Assembly (NCBI GenBank): GCA_029238555.1
Contig: JAQWFV010000125.1
Location: forward strand, 1-11,600
From: Flavobacteriaceae bacterium
GTDB taxonomy: Bacteria; Bacteroidota; Bacteroidia; Flavobacteriales; Flavobacteriaceae
Reading direction: 5' to 3'
DNA: 11,600 nucleotides
Numbering within the stretch: position 1 is the first letter of the stretch; every line of letters begins with the position of its first letter. A program made the translations under genes and the position numbers. The notes below the pieces were generated by a model. It was not told where the DNA came from and searched no databases. It worked only from the letters and a program-made list of their open reading frames with translations. Positions 1-5,889 of this stretch are shown in pieces.

Positions 1-240
1 TCACAGGAAGCGTACCTTTCACTCATGTCATTTTCTTTAAAAGTAGCACAGTCCATTGAAAAATCAGTTCCTTGCAAGCGGGTTGGTTTTACTGTGATTG
101 GTTTAGAGGTGCCCCATGTTCATGTGCACCTAATTCCTTTAAATAGTATGGCAGATGCAAATTTTTCTAAAAAAGAGACCCTTATCCCTGCTGAGTTCGA
201 GACTGTAGCAGCAGATATAAAGGCCGCTTATAATAGCTAA
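1..240 (+). CDS. HIT family protein, 3' part (start lies left of the window)
   Basis: The reading frame is open from the first base, so this is the C-terminal ~79 residues of a protein that begins outside the window; the internal Met at 25 is unlikely to be the true start. The histidine-triad signature H-V-H-V-H-L is at bases 115-132, preceded by the family-typical run CKRVGFTVIGLEVPH. HIT proteins are nucleotide-binding hydrolases or transferases in which the middle histidine forms a nucleotidyl-enzyme intermediate; bacterial members usually act as dinucleoside or aminoacyl-adenylate hydrolases in the cytosol. They are normally ~130 residues, so roughly 50 residues are missing. The gene converges on the histidine kinase downstream, with 90 bp between stops. 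Family is secure from the motif; the exact substrate cannot be read from this fragment. Confidence 0.9.
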   Translation, partial: SQEAYLSLMSFSLKVAQSIEKSVPCKRVGFTVIGLEVPHVHVHLIPLNSMADANFSKKETLIPAEFETVAADIKAAYNS

Positions 241-269
241 TTGGTCAACTAATTAAGCAACTGCCTTTA

Positions 270-303
270 ATGACTTTCTATTTAAATTACTGAATAAAGT
301 CAT
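270..303. terminator. hairpin between convergent genes, possible bidirectional terminator
   Basis: ATGACTTT (270-277) and AAAGTCAT (296-303) form a perfect 8-bp stem around an 18-nt loop. An alternative fold pairs ATGACTT with AAGTCAT and adds TATT (279-282) with AATA (293-296). It lies between the stops of the HIT gene and the histidine kinase, where a shared terminator is expected. There is no clean T-tract immediately on either side, so termination is an inference from position and symmetry. Confidence 0.4.
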
Positions 304-330
304 CTCAAGATACTGTCTTTTGCCCATGAG

Positions 331-1476
331 TTAAACCAAAGGGAAGTACATTTCAATACGCGTACCCCTGTTGCTCTCTGAGTGTATTTTTAATTGACCT
401 TTATGGAATTGGGTCACAATCCTTTTGGTCAAGGAGAGTCCTAGTCCCCAACCAGATTTTTTAGTACTAAATCCCGGATCGGTTACTTTTTTAAGATGTT
501 TTTTGTCAATTCCAGGTCCGTGATCCTGAACACTCACTACCATGTATTTCTTGTCTTTAAAGATTTGAACCATAATGGTTCCGTGGCCTTTCATAGCGTC
601 TACGCTATTTTTTATTAAATTTTCCAGACACCAAAAATAAAGCGGTTTGTTTAATGGGACCATCTGTGATTCTAAATGGGACTTAAATTGTAGGTCAATA
701 GATTTTGGAAATCTATCGCTGAGGTATTTTATTCCCTCCTGGGTTGTTTCTATAAGTGCTACTTTTTCTAAACCAGTGTCTAGTCCAATGCTAGAGAAAC
801 GGTTGCTAATTGTAGAGAGTCTTTCAAGGTCTTTATTAATTTCAACAGTAATTTCAGAAGATATGCCCCGTTCTATCAAAAGACTGTTCCAGCCCATTAA
901 TGCACTGAGTGGAGTGGCTATTTGGTGGGCTGTTTCTTTAGCCATACTGGCCCATAAAATATTTTGAGCGGCTACTTTTTCTAATTTTAGCGCAAAATAT
1001 ACCACGGCAGAAAATAAGGCAAGAATTAATAGTAGTGCTAATGGAAAATACCGAAGCTTTTTTAAGTTAGGAGACTCTCCATAGTACAATGTAGCCAATA
1101 CGGTTTCTCCTTCTTTGATTTTGATTGGTGGGTTCACTTTTGCAAATCTTTCCATGAGTCCCTCCAGCTTTTCAGCATTTTGGGAAATGTCTTCATCGAA
1201 GTTGTTAAAGCTATAGGAGCCATCTGTATGAGAAAGAATCATGGGGGTTTTAGTATTAGATTGGAAAATCTTTAAGACCAAATCTCCAAGAGGCATATTG
1301 GGGTCTGCACCCATGAATTGAGATTGGGCTGTAGCCCAAATAGACATTTTATCTTGTGCTTCTTTTTTAAATTCTCTTAAAAAGCTATTAGTATTCCAAA
1401 GAATAAGCCCTACAATAAAGAGTGCTATTGTAATAAGGATAGGCCTGGCATAAATGAGTTTATTAGATGCTTTCAT
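331..1476 (-). CDS. membrane sensor histidine kinase (orphan)
   Basis: This is a 381-residue two-component sensor kinase. TM1 is at about residues 9-27 and TM2 at about 144-163, enclosing a ~115-residue extracytoplasmic region with no domain I recognise. The dimerisation/phosphoacceptor segment follows, with His184 in AHQIATPLSAL. The ATPase domain shows an N-box (LENLIKNSVDAM, Asn286/Asn290), a G1 box (DHGPGID from Asp318), an F-box (PGFSTKK, 334-340) and a G2 box (GWGLGLSL, 342-349), so it looks catalytically complete. The H-box has Gln in place of the usual acidic residue after His. No response regulator is adjacent, so its partner lies elsewhere. The gene is divergent from the DUF3127 gene across 125 bp. 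The signal sensed is unknown. Confidence 0.93.
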   Translation of the reverse strand: MKASNKLIYARPILITIALFIVGLILWNTNSFLREFKKEAQDKMSIWATAQSQFMGADPNMPLGDLVLKIFQSNTKTPMILSHTDGSYSFNNFDEDISQNAEKLEGLMERFAKVNPPIKIKEGETVLATLYYGESPNLKKLRYFPLALLLILALFSAVVYFALKLEKVAAQNILWASMAKETAHQIATPLSALMGWNSLLIERGISSEITVEINKDLERLSTISNRFSSIGLDTGLEKVALIETTQEGIKYLSDRFPKSIDLQFKSHLESQMVPLNKPLYFWCLENLIKNSVDAMKGHGTIMVQIFKDKKYMVVSVQDHGPGIDKKHLKKVTDPGFSTKKSGWGLGLSLTKRIVTQFHKGQLKIHSESNRGTRIEMYFPLV

Positions 1477-1533
1477 AAATTTAAATCCAGAGAAAAGGAA
1501 TATTCTTTAAAATTAGGCATTATTTTGAGAAAG

Positions 1534-1549
1534 AAACCCAAAGGGGTTT
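1534..1549. repeat. inverted repeat AAACCC-N4-GGGTTT in a divergent promoter region
   Basis: AAACCC (1534-1539) and GGGTTT (1544-1549) are a perfect 6-bp inverted repeat around AAAG. It sits in the kinase/DUF3127 divergent spacer, ending 12 nt before the TACCTTTG box, where an operator or activator site could lie. Short and possibly chance, but G/C-rich against an AT-rich background. Confidence 0.35.
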
Positions 1550-1561
1550 ATTACATTTTGT

Positions 1562-1569
1562 TACCTTTG
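1562..1569 (+). promoter_or_regulatory. TAnnTTTG-type -7 box for the DUF3127 gene
   Basis: TACCTTTG matches the Bacteroidota -7 consensus TAnnTTTG exactly and lies 32 nt before the ATG at 1602, giving a short leader. No convincing -33 TTTG element is found at the usual ~20-nt distance, so support rests on the -7 box and position. Confidence 0.5.
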
Positions 1570-1601
1570 TTTTTGACAAATTTTAATTTAAAAGACGCCA
1601 C

Positions 1602-1985
1602 ATGGAAGTACAAGGGACTGTGAAATTAATAGATGAAACTAAAACTTTTGGAACGAATGGTTTTAGAAAAAGAGAGCTGGTTGTAACTACTGAAGAGCAG
1701 TACCCTCAGCACATAATGATTGAGTTTGTGCAAGACAAATGTGATCTTTTAAATTCATTTTCTCCAGGTCAGAAGGTGAAAGTGGGCATTAATTTAAGGG
1801 GAAGAGAGTGGCAGAGTCCACAAGGAGAGACCAAGTACTTCAATTCTATTCAAGGCTGGAAAATAGATGCTTTAGAAGCAGCTAGTTCCGGAGCTGCAGC
1901 GGGTATTCCTCCTGTGCCTCCAATGGAAGCTTTTAGTCCTGCAGATAATTTAAATGAAGAAGATCACGACGATCTTCCATTCTAG
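1602..1985 (+). CDS. DUF3127 domain protein with SSB-like acidic C-terminal tail
   Basis: The 127-residue protein resembles the Bacteroidota DUF3127 family. The N-terminal ~93 residues (MEVQGTVKLIDETKTFG... to IQGWKID) are β-rich and look like a small OB-type fold. They include features typical of the family: FRKRELVVTTEEQYPQ near residues 21-36, and a later GREWQSP segment. A flexible Ala/Gly/Pro-rich linker (about 94-116) leads to an acidic tip ending DDLPF, closely resembling the DDDIPF end through which single-stranded DNA-binding protein recruits repair and replication partners. The family has no established function that I know of; an ssDNA- or partner-binding role is inferred. It is convergent with and overlaps tag, a DNA repair gene, by 4 nt. 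The start is fixed by the MEVQG opening and by the promoter-like box 32 nt upstream. Confidence 0.85.
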   Translation: MEVQGTVKLIDETKTFGTNGFRKRELVVTTEEQYPQHIMIEFVQDKCDLLNSFSPGQKVKVGINLRGREWQSPQGETKYFNSIQGWKIDALEAASSGAAAGIPPVPPMEAFSPADNLNEEDHDDLPF

Positions 1986-2536
1986 TAAAGATAACAACTG
2001 ACTTCATGGTCATTGACCATGCCAGTGGCTTGCATAAAAGCATATACAATAGTAGGACCTACAAAATTGAAACCTCTTTTTTTTAGGTCCTTACTTATTT
2101 CTAAAGATAAAGGAGTGAATGCAGGCGCTTCTTTGTATAAATTCACTTTATTTATAAGCGTCTTTCCTTGGGTAAAGCTCCAGTAATATTGACTAAAGCT
2201 GCCAAACTCTTCTTGAATTTTTATAAAAGCAGCTGCATTTTGAACGCTAGATCTAATTTTCAGTCGGTTTCTAACAATCTCCTGATTTTGAAGTAGTGCG
2301 GCTATTTTCTCCTCTTTGTACTTCGCTATTTTCTCATAATCAAACAGATCAAAAGCTTCTCTAAAGGCGTTTCTTTTTTTTAGTATGGTGATCCAGCTCA
2401 AACCCGCTTGAAAGCCCTCTAAGATTAAAAATTCAAATAGCACACGGTCTTCCTTAACCACTCTTCCCCATTCATTATCGTGATAGGCTTCATAAATAGG
2501 GTCTCCCTCACACCAGCTACATCTCTTTTTATTCAT
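1982..2536 (-). CDS. tag: DNA-3-methyladenine glycosylase I
   Basis: This 184-residue protein aligns along its whole length with E. coli Tag (187 aa), a helix-hairpin-helix-superfamily glycosylase that removes 3-methyladenine from alkylated DNA as the first step of base excision repair. Visible signatures are CSWCEGDPIYEAYHDNEWG at the N-terminus, LEGFQAGLSWITILKKR (39-55) with the conserved Glu40 and Trp48 of the base pocket, KKRGFNFVGPTIVYAFMQ, and MVNDHEVSC. The structural zinc ligands correspond to Cys6, His19, His177 and Cys181, all present. The C-terminus stops just after the last ligand. Its stop codon overlaps the DUF3127 stop on the opposite strand. It is divergent from the thioredoxin-like gene across 46 bp. 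Confidence 0.96.
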   Translation of the reverse strand: MNKKRCSWCEGDPIYEAYHDNEWGRVVKEDRVLFEFLILEGFQAGLSWITILKKRNAFREAFDLFDYEKIAKYKEEKIAALLQNQEIVRNRLKIRSSVQNAAAFIKIQEEFGSFSQYYWSFTQGKTLINKVNLYKEAPAFTPLSLEISKDLKKRGFNFVGPTIVYAFMQATGMVNDHEVSCYLY

Positions 2537-2582
2537 ATTTTTATACTCTAATCATATTCCCTAAACTATAATTTTTTTTTAG
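2537..2582. promoter_or_regulatory. 46-bp AT-rich divergent spacer between tag and the thioredoxin-like gene
   Basis: Promoters for both flanking genes should lie in or near this short spacer, but no exact TAnnTTTG is present on either strand. On the plus strand there is TATAATTT followed by a T9 run (2572-2580) that ends two bases before the ATG, with no Shine-Dalgarno sequence. Assignment is by position only. Confidence 0.3.
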
Positions 2583-3188
2583 ATGTCCCTAATAAAAGCT
2601 CAAATAGAATCTGCAATAAAAGTTGCACTAGACTATCCTTCTTATATGATACTTATGCAGGAATTAGTGCTCAAAGAAATGAGTACTGGGCTGGAACAAA
2701 GTGACGCTTTAGCCAACTATACCCTTTTGAACAACAAGCGCATGCAGCGTTTAAATAAAACCTTAAAAATTCCGTCAGAAATAGAAACCAGTATTAAAAA
2801 TGACCCCAGAGATATTCACTTTTTAGTCCTTTCTGAGAGTTGGTGTGGAGACGCTGCACAAAGCCTTCCCATGGTTTCTAAAATAGCCCAATGCCATCCT
2901 AATTGGTCTATGTCTATTGTTTCAAGAGATGAACATCCAGTTATAATGGACGCCTATTTGACCAATGGGGGACGTTCCATTCCCAAGGTGCTTATTTTAG
3001 ATAATAAGACTTTAGAGGTTTTGGCAGATTGGGGCCCAAGGCCTACAGTAGCTACAAAAATGGTGGTAGATTACAAAGAAATTCACGGTGCCCTAGATGC
3101 TGACTTTAAACAGTCTTTACAGCTGTGGTACAACAAAGATAAAGGTCAGTCTACCCTTCAAGATTTTCTAATCCTATTAGGCCTTTAG
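2583..3188 (+). CDS. thioredoxin-fold protein with single active-site Cys (WCGDA)
   Basis: The 201-residue protein resembles the Bacteroidota thioredoxin-like group (Thioredoxin_9 type). An α-helical N-terminal part (1-75) precedes the thioredoxin fold: IHFLVLSESWCGDAAQ (78-93) holds the active-site position, and SIPK (132-135) gives the conserved cis-proline Pro134. Where a thioredoxin has CxxC, this has Cys88-Gly-Asp-Ala91, so the resolving cysteine is absent; Cys104 is the only other nearby thiol. A classic dithiol reductase mechanism is therefore unlikely; glutathione-like, monothiol or non-catalytic roles are possible. No signal peptide is seen, so it is probably cytosolic. It is divergent from tag and convergent with the TonB-like gene. 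Fold confident, function not. Confidence 0.87.
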   Translation: MSLIKAQIESAIKVALDYPSYMILMQELVLKEMSTGLEQSDALANYTLLNNKRMQRLNKTLKIPSEIETSIKNDPRDIHFLVLSESWCGDAAQSLPMVSKIAQCHPNWSMSIVSRDEHPVIMDAYLTNGGRSIPKVLILDNKTLEVLADWGPRPTVATKMVVDYKEIHGALDADFKQSLQLWYNKDKGQSTLQDFLILLGL

Positions 3189-3207
3189 TGCTCGAGAGCA
3201 TGTTTTT
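3189..3207 (+). terminator. weak intrinsic terminator after the thioredoxin-like gene
   Basis: Directly after the TAG stop, TGCTC and GAGCA pair around two bases (or TGCT/AGCA around CGAG), followed by TG and a run of five T. The stem is short, so strength is doubtful, but the position is right for a terminator. Confidence 0.4.
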
Positions 3208-3252
3208 CGAATTTTTATTGGCATTAATTTTTTCTTGGGGACCCTATTTACG

Positions 3253-4011
3253 CTAGTTTTTTGCCTGAAAGTAATAGGTGATTGTGCCCCATTGCATTTT
3301 GCCTTCTCGGCTATTAAATTGAGATTTTGAAGCATATTCAAGGGCGTTTTCTAGTAGACATCCATTCGTAGTGGTGCTCTTTGCGGAATTTATTTCCTTG
3401 CCAACAACTACCCCTTCTGGAGAGACTTTTATATTGACAACTACTTTTCCTCCTTGCTTGCAAGTATACACAGGAATTGGGAGGGAAGTTTTATCTCGTT
3501 CAAATAAATGGTAGTAAACCCTTGTTCTTGAGGGTAAATTAGTGCTGCTGCTCTTTTGAGCTTTTAAACTGTCTAGGACTTTTTGATTTTCTTCTTCTAG
3601 TGCTTTTAGCCTTTCACTAAATGAATTGCCCATACCAACTTCTTCAGTGCCTGAAGCAGCATTAACACCACTAGGAGTCTTAGTTTCTTTTGGGTTATAG
3701 GTCGCTTTTTTAGCCGAATTATAAGCGGTATTACTTTTAAATTTTTCTGAGTTTTCTGAGGCTTCTTTTTTTTCTGAAACTGCTTTATTGTCTTCTTTTG
3801 GAAGGGGGGGAGATTCCAATGCCATTAATATTTCTATGTCTTTTTCTGTATTGAAATAGTTTGGATATAGGTGAAGGTTCCCCAGGATTAAAAGGAGAAA
3901 CCCCATGGAAAACAGGGTACTCAAAAATGCCAATTGACGCCTGTTCAGGTGATTTACAAAGTAAATGAACTGGATTAATTTTTGATTAATAAGCACTTTC
4001 CAATCAGACAT
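3253..4011 (-). CDS. single-TM protein with TonB-like C-terminal domain
   Basis: 252 residues. A short cytoplasmic N-terminus with basic HLNRRQ is followed by one TM segment (about 27-47), then a long low-complexity Ser/Lys/Glu/Thr-rich periplasmic linker (about 70-130), a predicted short coiled coil (FSERLKALEEENQKVLDSLK, 131-150) and a C-terminal domain (about 165-250). In that domain GGKVVVNIKVSPEGVVV (187-203), the following ENALEYASKSQFN, and the final GTITYYFQ match the β-α-β pattern of TonB C-terminal domains in Bacteroidota. TonB proteins couple the proton motive force to outer-membrane receptors through ExbB/ExbD, but those partners are not in this window and the linker is not proline-rich. 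It may instead be a structural envelope protein. It lies 97 bp after truB and could be separately transcribed. A C7 run falls within codons 67-70. Confidence 0.75.
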   Translation of the reverse strand: MSDWKVLINQKLIQFIYFVNHLNRRQLAFLSTLFSMGFLLLILGNLHLYPNYFNTEKDIEILMALESPPLPKEDNKAVSEKKEASENSEKFKSNTAYNSAKKATYNPKETKTPSGVNAASGTEEVGMGNSFSERLKALEEENQKVLDSLKAQKSSSTNLPSRTRVYYHLFERDKTSLPIPVYTCKQGGKVVVNIKVSPEGVVVGKEINSAKSTTTNGCLLENALEYASKSQFNSREGKMQWGTITYYFQAKN

Positions 4012-4053
4012 TAATGCGGATTATTTAATAAGATATCATTAAGGCTAGACTAC

Positions 4054-4069
4054 AAGGGATTATTCCCTT
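4054..4069. repeat. hairpin in the truB/TonB-like intergenic gap
   Basis: AAGGGA (4054-4059) and TCCCTT (4064-4069) form a perfect 6-bp stem with a 4-nt loop. Closer to truB, CTCTTAAGAG (4092-4101) is a 10-bp palindrome. Neither is followed by a T-tract on the minus strand, so these may be a processing or attenuation structure between truB and the next gene rather than a strong terminator. Confidence 0.35.
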
Positions 4070-4108
4070 CTTGAATACATTGAAAACATTCCTCTTAAGA
4101 GCGTCCTT

Positions 4109-4825
4109 TTAAAGAGTCACGTTTTTTTCTAACAAGTCTTTAAACGAAGCTGCATCTATTGCATTATTTACGCTAAAATCTCCTATTTTGGTTCTTCTAA
4201 GTGAAGATAAATGCGCACCACTCTCTAAGGCTTTGCCGTAATCATGAGCTAAGGATCTAATATAAGTGCCTTTACTACAGACTATTTCAAATTCAATGGC
4301 AGGAAAATTTTTGGGGGCAATCTTAAATGAGTGCACGCATACTTGCCTAGTGGGAATTTCTACCGCCTCTCCAGCTCTCGCATATTCATATAATCGCTTG
4401 CCTTCTTTTTTTAGCGCAGAAAACACCGGAGGCCTTTGTTGTATGTCTCCAGTAAATAATTCAGCTGTAGATAATAACTGCTGCTCACTGATGTGATCTG
4501 TGTCAAAATGCGCGTCAAATTCAGTTTCTAAATCATAAGAAGGGGTTGTTTTTCCCAGTGAAATAGTTCCGGTATATGTTTTTATTTGGCCTTGTAATTC
4601 TGCAATTTTTTTAGTGAATTTTCCTGTACATATAATTAATAAGCCAGTAGCCAATGGGTCTAAGGTACCTGCATGACCTACCTTTATTTTTTTGATATTA
4701 AACTTTGTCTTAATACCCCATTTAACAGCATTGACAGCCTGGTAAGAACTCCAATGTAGCGGCTTGTCTATCAATAAGATTTGCCCTGTTTCAAAATCCG
4801 TTAAGCTTAGGTCGTGTAATGACAT
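4109..4825 (-). CDS. truB: tRNA pseudouridine(55) synthase
   Basis: 238 residues matching TruB, which converts U55 of the T-loop of tRNAs to pseudouridine. The catalytic motif GHAGTLDPLATG (50-61) places the nucleophile at Asp56, equivalent to Asp48 of the E. coli enzyme; the base-stacking Tyr is Tyr84 in KTYTG; RPPVFSALKKEGKRLYEYAR (131-150) and SKGTYIRSLAHDYG (184-197) are the other family blocks. The protein ends soon after the catalytic domain and lacks the C-terminal PUA extension of the 314-residue E. coli protein, as is usual for Bacteroidota. It starts with ATG three nucleotides after the uppP stop, so translation is probably coupled within the ftsX-DUF3098-uppP-truB operon. No Shine-Dalgarno sequence precedes it. 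Confidence 0.97.
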   Translation of the reverse strand: MSLHDLSLTDFETGQILLIDKPLHWSSYQAVNAVKWGIKTKFNIKKIKVGHAGTLDPLATGLLIICTGKFTKKIAELQGQIKTYTGTISLGKTTPSYDLETEFDAHFDTDHISEQQLLSTAELFTGDIQQRPPVFSALKKEGKRLYEYARAGEAVEIPTRQVCVHSFKIAPKNFPAIEFEIVCSKGTYIRSLAHDYGKALESGAHLSSLRRTKIGDFSVNNAIDAASFKDLLEKNVTL

Positions 4826-4828
4826 GTT

Positions 4829-5626
4829 TTAGTTATTGATTAATCCCAAAATAATGGCTATGCTTCCAACGCACAAGCAGTATATGGCGAAGTAGAATAA
4901 TTTTGCCTTTTTAACAAGCGTCAGCATCCATTGGCAAGCCAAAAGACCTGATACAAAAGCAGCACAAAAGCCCATTATTAAACCCGGACCATCCGTCCCT
5001 TCAAAGGCAATGGTTCCAGAGAGTAAATCTTTGGCTACTTTACCAAAGATGAGTGGTATAACCATTAAAAACGAAAATCTCGCTGCTTTTGATTTGTCTA
5101 CCTTGAGTAGTACTGCAGTAGCAATTGTAGCACCAGACCTTGAAATACCCGGTAGCATAGCGATTCCTTGGGCTACACCAATGATTACAGCATGTCTGTA
5201 ACTTACTTTTTTTTGATTGTCCTTAGAGCGATCAGCAATGTAGAGTAAGCCTCCTGTAACCAATAGCATACTACCTACAAAAATGACTTGGCCTGAAAAA
5301 AGTGATTCTAAGGCTTCTTCAAAAAACAAACCAATCACCACAGCAGGAATCATAGAAAGTGCTATTTTAATAGCAAAACTCCTTGATTCGGAGTCTTTTT
5401 TGTTAAAGAGTCCCAGGATAATTTCTCCAATATCTTTTCTGAAAATAACCATTGTGCTCAATGCAGTGGCAAAATGTAGTACTACAGTAAAACTCAATTG
5501 TTGCTCTGCCAAAGCTTCTGCCCCTAAAATACTTTTGGCTAATTCTAAATGACCGCTAGAGGAGACCGGGAGGAATTCTGTAATGCCTTGTATAATTCCA
5601 AGAATTAGTGCGTCTAGTAGTTCCAA
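4829..5626 (-). CDS. uppP: undecaprenyl-diphosphate phosphatase (TTG start)
   Basis: 265-residue BacA/UppP integral membrane enzyme, which dephosphorylates undecaprenyl diphosphate to recycle the lipid carrier for peptidoglycan and other surface polymers; family members confer bacitracin tolerance when abundant. The first signature QGITEFLPVSSSGHLEL (13-29) includes the catalytic Glu17, and the second PGISRSGAT (159-167) includes Arg163. About seven or eight hydrophobic helices span the rest. The first codon is TTG: the preceding in-frame codon is the TAA of DUF3098, and the next Met in frame lies well beyond the catalytic motif, so TTG is the only start that keeps the N-terminal helix typical of the family (MELLDALILGIIQG). 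Its stop is 3 nt before truB. Confidence 0.96.
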   Translation of the reverse strand: MELLDALILGIIQGITEFLPVSSSGHLELAKSILGAEALAEQQLSFTVVLHFATALSTMVIFRKDIGEIILGLFNKKDSESRSFAIKIALSMIPAVVIGLFFEEALESLFSGQVIFVGSMLLVTGGLLYIADRSKDNQKKVSYRHAVIIGVAQGIAMLPGISRSGATIATAVLLKVDKSKAARFSFLMVIPLIFGKVAKDLLSGTIAFEGTDGPGLIMGFCAAFVSGLLACQWMLTLVKKAKLFYFAIYCLCVGSIAIILGLINN

Positions 5627-5875
5627 TTATTTCTGCTTATTAGGATCTAGTAAAATCGCGTAGGCTTGAATTCCTAAACCGATTAACACTAAGGTAGGAG
5701 CAAGTCTTATTCTTCTAAAATTGTAAATTTCAGGATTAAATATATTGGGATCTGTGCTTTTACCTCCAGACATTAATATAAACCCTAGCGTCATAAAACC
5801 TATTCCAATAAAAAGAAATTGATAATTTTTTTTACCAAACACAAAGGATTTTTTGGGCGATTTATCTTGTTTCAT
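5627..5875 (-). CDS. DUF3098 small two-TM membrane protein
   Basis: 82 residues belonging to the DUF3098 family found between ftsX and uppP in Bacteroidota. A charged cytoplasmic N-terminus (KQDKSPKKS) and the motif FVFGKKNYQF lead into TM1 (about 19-36). A polar loop with SGGKSTDPNIFNPEIYNFRR (36-55) follows, then TM2 (about 58-77) and a short charged tail. No catalytic motif is visible and no function is established that I know of. It lies 14 nt after ftsX and directly abuts uppP, with zero bases between its TAA and the uppP TTG, in the same reading frame. The tight placement between a divisome factor and a lipid-carrier phosphatase suggests, without proving, an envelope-biogenesis role. 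The loop most likely faces the periplasm by the positive-inside rule, though FRR complicates this. Confidence 0.9.
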   Translation of the reverse strand: MKQDKSPKKSFVFGKKNYQFLFIGIGFMTLGFILMSGGKSTDPNIFNPEIYNFRRIRLAPTLVLIGLGIQAYAILLDPNKQK

Positions 5876-5889
5876 TTGATTATTTTAGG

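Noticed and set aside
25..27. ATG at 25 as the start of a 71-residue HIT protein
   Set aside because: The frame is open upstream to base 1 with family-like sequence, and a HIT domain needs about 50 more N-terminal residues.
4092..4116. CTCTTAAGAG palindrome and nearby CTCTT/AAGAG pairing after truB as a strong terminator
   Set aside because: Low G/C stem without a T-tract; mentioned only as a possible structure.
5010..5552. Open frames on the plus strand opposite uppP
   Set aside because: The minus strand has unambiguous UppP motifs through the region; the opposite frames show no recognisable protein.
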